NCBI GenBank assembly: GCA_039588335.1
Contig: JBDGZZ010000010.1
Span: 1-39,686 of the forward strand
DNA: 39,686 nucleotides
Source: G020351775 sp039588335
GTDB lineage: Bacteria; Gemmatimonadota; Gemmatimonadetes; Gemmatimonadales; GWC2-71-9
Direction: 5' to 3'
In this document: positions 39,212-39,686 of the stretch, piece by piece
How positions within the stretch are numbered: position 1 is the stretch's first letter
Layout: each line of letters begins with the position of its first letter
Program-made: the position numbers and the translations under genes
The notes under the pieces: model-generated
Database searches by the model: none
Seen by the model: only the letters and a program-made list of their open reading frames with translations
What the model was told of the DNA's origin: nothing

Positions 39212-39686
39212 ATGCAAGTTCCAAAAATCCGGCAAACCGCACTGTTTATGCGGATTCCGTGGCTCACGGCCGGGCTGGCGACGGGTCTGGTGGCCTGCAC
39301 CGTGCCGGATCAGACGCCGCCGGTCTGGGTGACGATACCGTCAGGTGACTCTGTCACGGCGGTGGCAGAGTCGCTGGCGACATACGAGATAATCGAGTCC
39401 GCAGAGACGTTTGAACGCTTTGCGCGGATGGGTAAGAGGCATCTGGGAATCAAGGCGGGTGTCTACCCGCTCCGACCGGGCTCGGCTATGGGCAGTGTGC
39501 TCATCACCTTGCGGAAGGGTACTCCACCAGTGCGACTGGTAAGTGTGCCCGCGGGGATCTGGCTGTCCGAACTCGCACAAGCGGTCGAATCTGCCCTGGG
39601 AATAGAGCCCGACAGCTTCTTGGCGGCAGCCCGTGACTCGGCATTGAGGTCGGAAATCGGGGCCGGTGGTGAAACCGTGGAAGGGT
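39212..39686 (+). CDS. mltG: Endolytic transglycosylase MltG, N-terminal part
   Basis: The gene runs off the right edge; 158 residues are visible. The N-terminal part matches the MltG/YceG pattern of LysM-like repeats: VTIPSGDSVTAVAESLATYE, FERFARMGKRHLGIKAGVYP, GSVLITLRKGTPPVRLVSVP, AGIWLSELAQAVESALGI. MltG cuts nascent glycan strands in the periplasm and sets their length. The membrane anchor is unusual: it ends in LVAC, a lipobox, instead of a simple helix, so it may be a lipoprotein. ATG 39212 and ATG 39248 are both possible starts; neither has a clear ribosome binding site. The catalytic glutamate lies beyond the window. Confidence 0.85.
   Translation, partial: MQVPKIRQTALFMRIPWLTAGLATGLVACTVPDQTPPVWVTIPSGDSVTAVAESLATYEIIESAETFERFARMGKRHLGIKAGVYPLRPGSAMGSVLITLRKGTPPVRLVSVPAGIWLSELAQAVESALGIEPDSFLAAARDSALRSEIGAGGETVEG

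Noticed and set aside
1..39686. CRISPR array, tRNA or rRNA genes, prophage or transposase
   Set aside because: No regularly spaced repeats, no cloverleaf with CCA-type ends, no conserved rRNA sequence and no integrase or transposase motif were seen by eye.

Overview
The window reads as chromosomal DNA of a Gram-negative, aerobic, moderately GC-rich bacterium, most likely a member of the Gemmatimonadota. This is inferred from gene style, not from a marker gene. The clues are three serine/threonine kinases, two of them fused to a TolB-like domain and TPRs, a PadR regulator coupled to a macrolide-export-type permease N-terminus, six-bladed propeller lipoproteins, many lipobox proteins, and a cbb3 oxidase locus with a one-heme CcoP. 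No rRNA, tRNA, CRISPR array, transposase or phage gene was recognised.

Layout. 1-1476: a truncated permease and its PadR regulator (minus strand), diverging from a YtxJ-like bacilliredoxin and a small membrane protein. 1529-7499: a cyclophilin lipoprotein (minus), then a plus-strand run of a decayed S9 peptidase pseudogene, a deacylase of the AspA/AstE type, an aldehyde dehydrogenase and an exported amidase. 7615-11825: a large outer-membrane protein that joins a kinase-like module to an Omp85 barrel, a secreted protein with an amidotransferase-like fold, and an HExxH lipoprotein preceded by a CRP-type palindrome. 12028-15405: a kinase-TolB-TPR protein whose ribosome binding site can fold into a hairpin, a strong intrinsic terminator, and a cold-shock protein/FKBP pair. 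15468-20048: an M14 carboxypeptidase and a DinB-like protein (minus), a Tat-exported flavin-reductase-like protein, a second kinase and an NTF2-like lipoprotein.

20077-28917 is a respiratory locus: SafE-like membrane protein (minus), then ccoN, ccoO, ccoQ, ccoP, ccoG, a very short ccoH-like gene, ccoI and ccoS, followed by a DUF4920 lipoprotein and a PepSY-type membrane protein. Several junctions are ATGA overlaps, so structural and assembly genes are probably made together. 28955-32920 groups a fatty-acid-hydroxylase-like protein, two short-chain dehydrogenases and a radical SAM protein of the B12-binding/DUF4070 type. This looks like an uncharacterised lipid-tailoring neighbourhood and is my best candidate for something undescribed. 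32997-37505 holds a third kinase (close paralogue of the first), an ECF sigma factor, a putative membrane anti-sigma factor and a double-PDZ protein, probably an envelope signalling module. 37703-39686 holds a propeller lipoprotein and the start of mltG, with two more CRP-like palindromes between them.

All names rest on reading protein motifs by eye. No database search or structure prediction was run.
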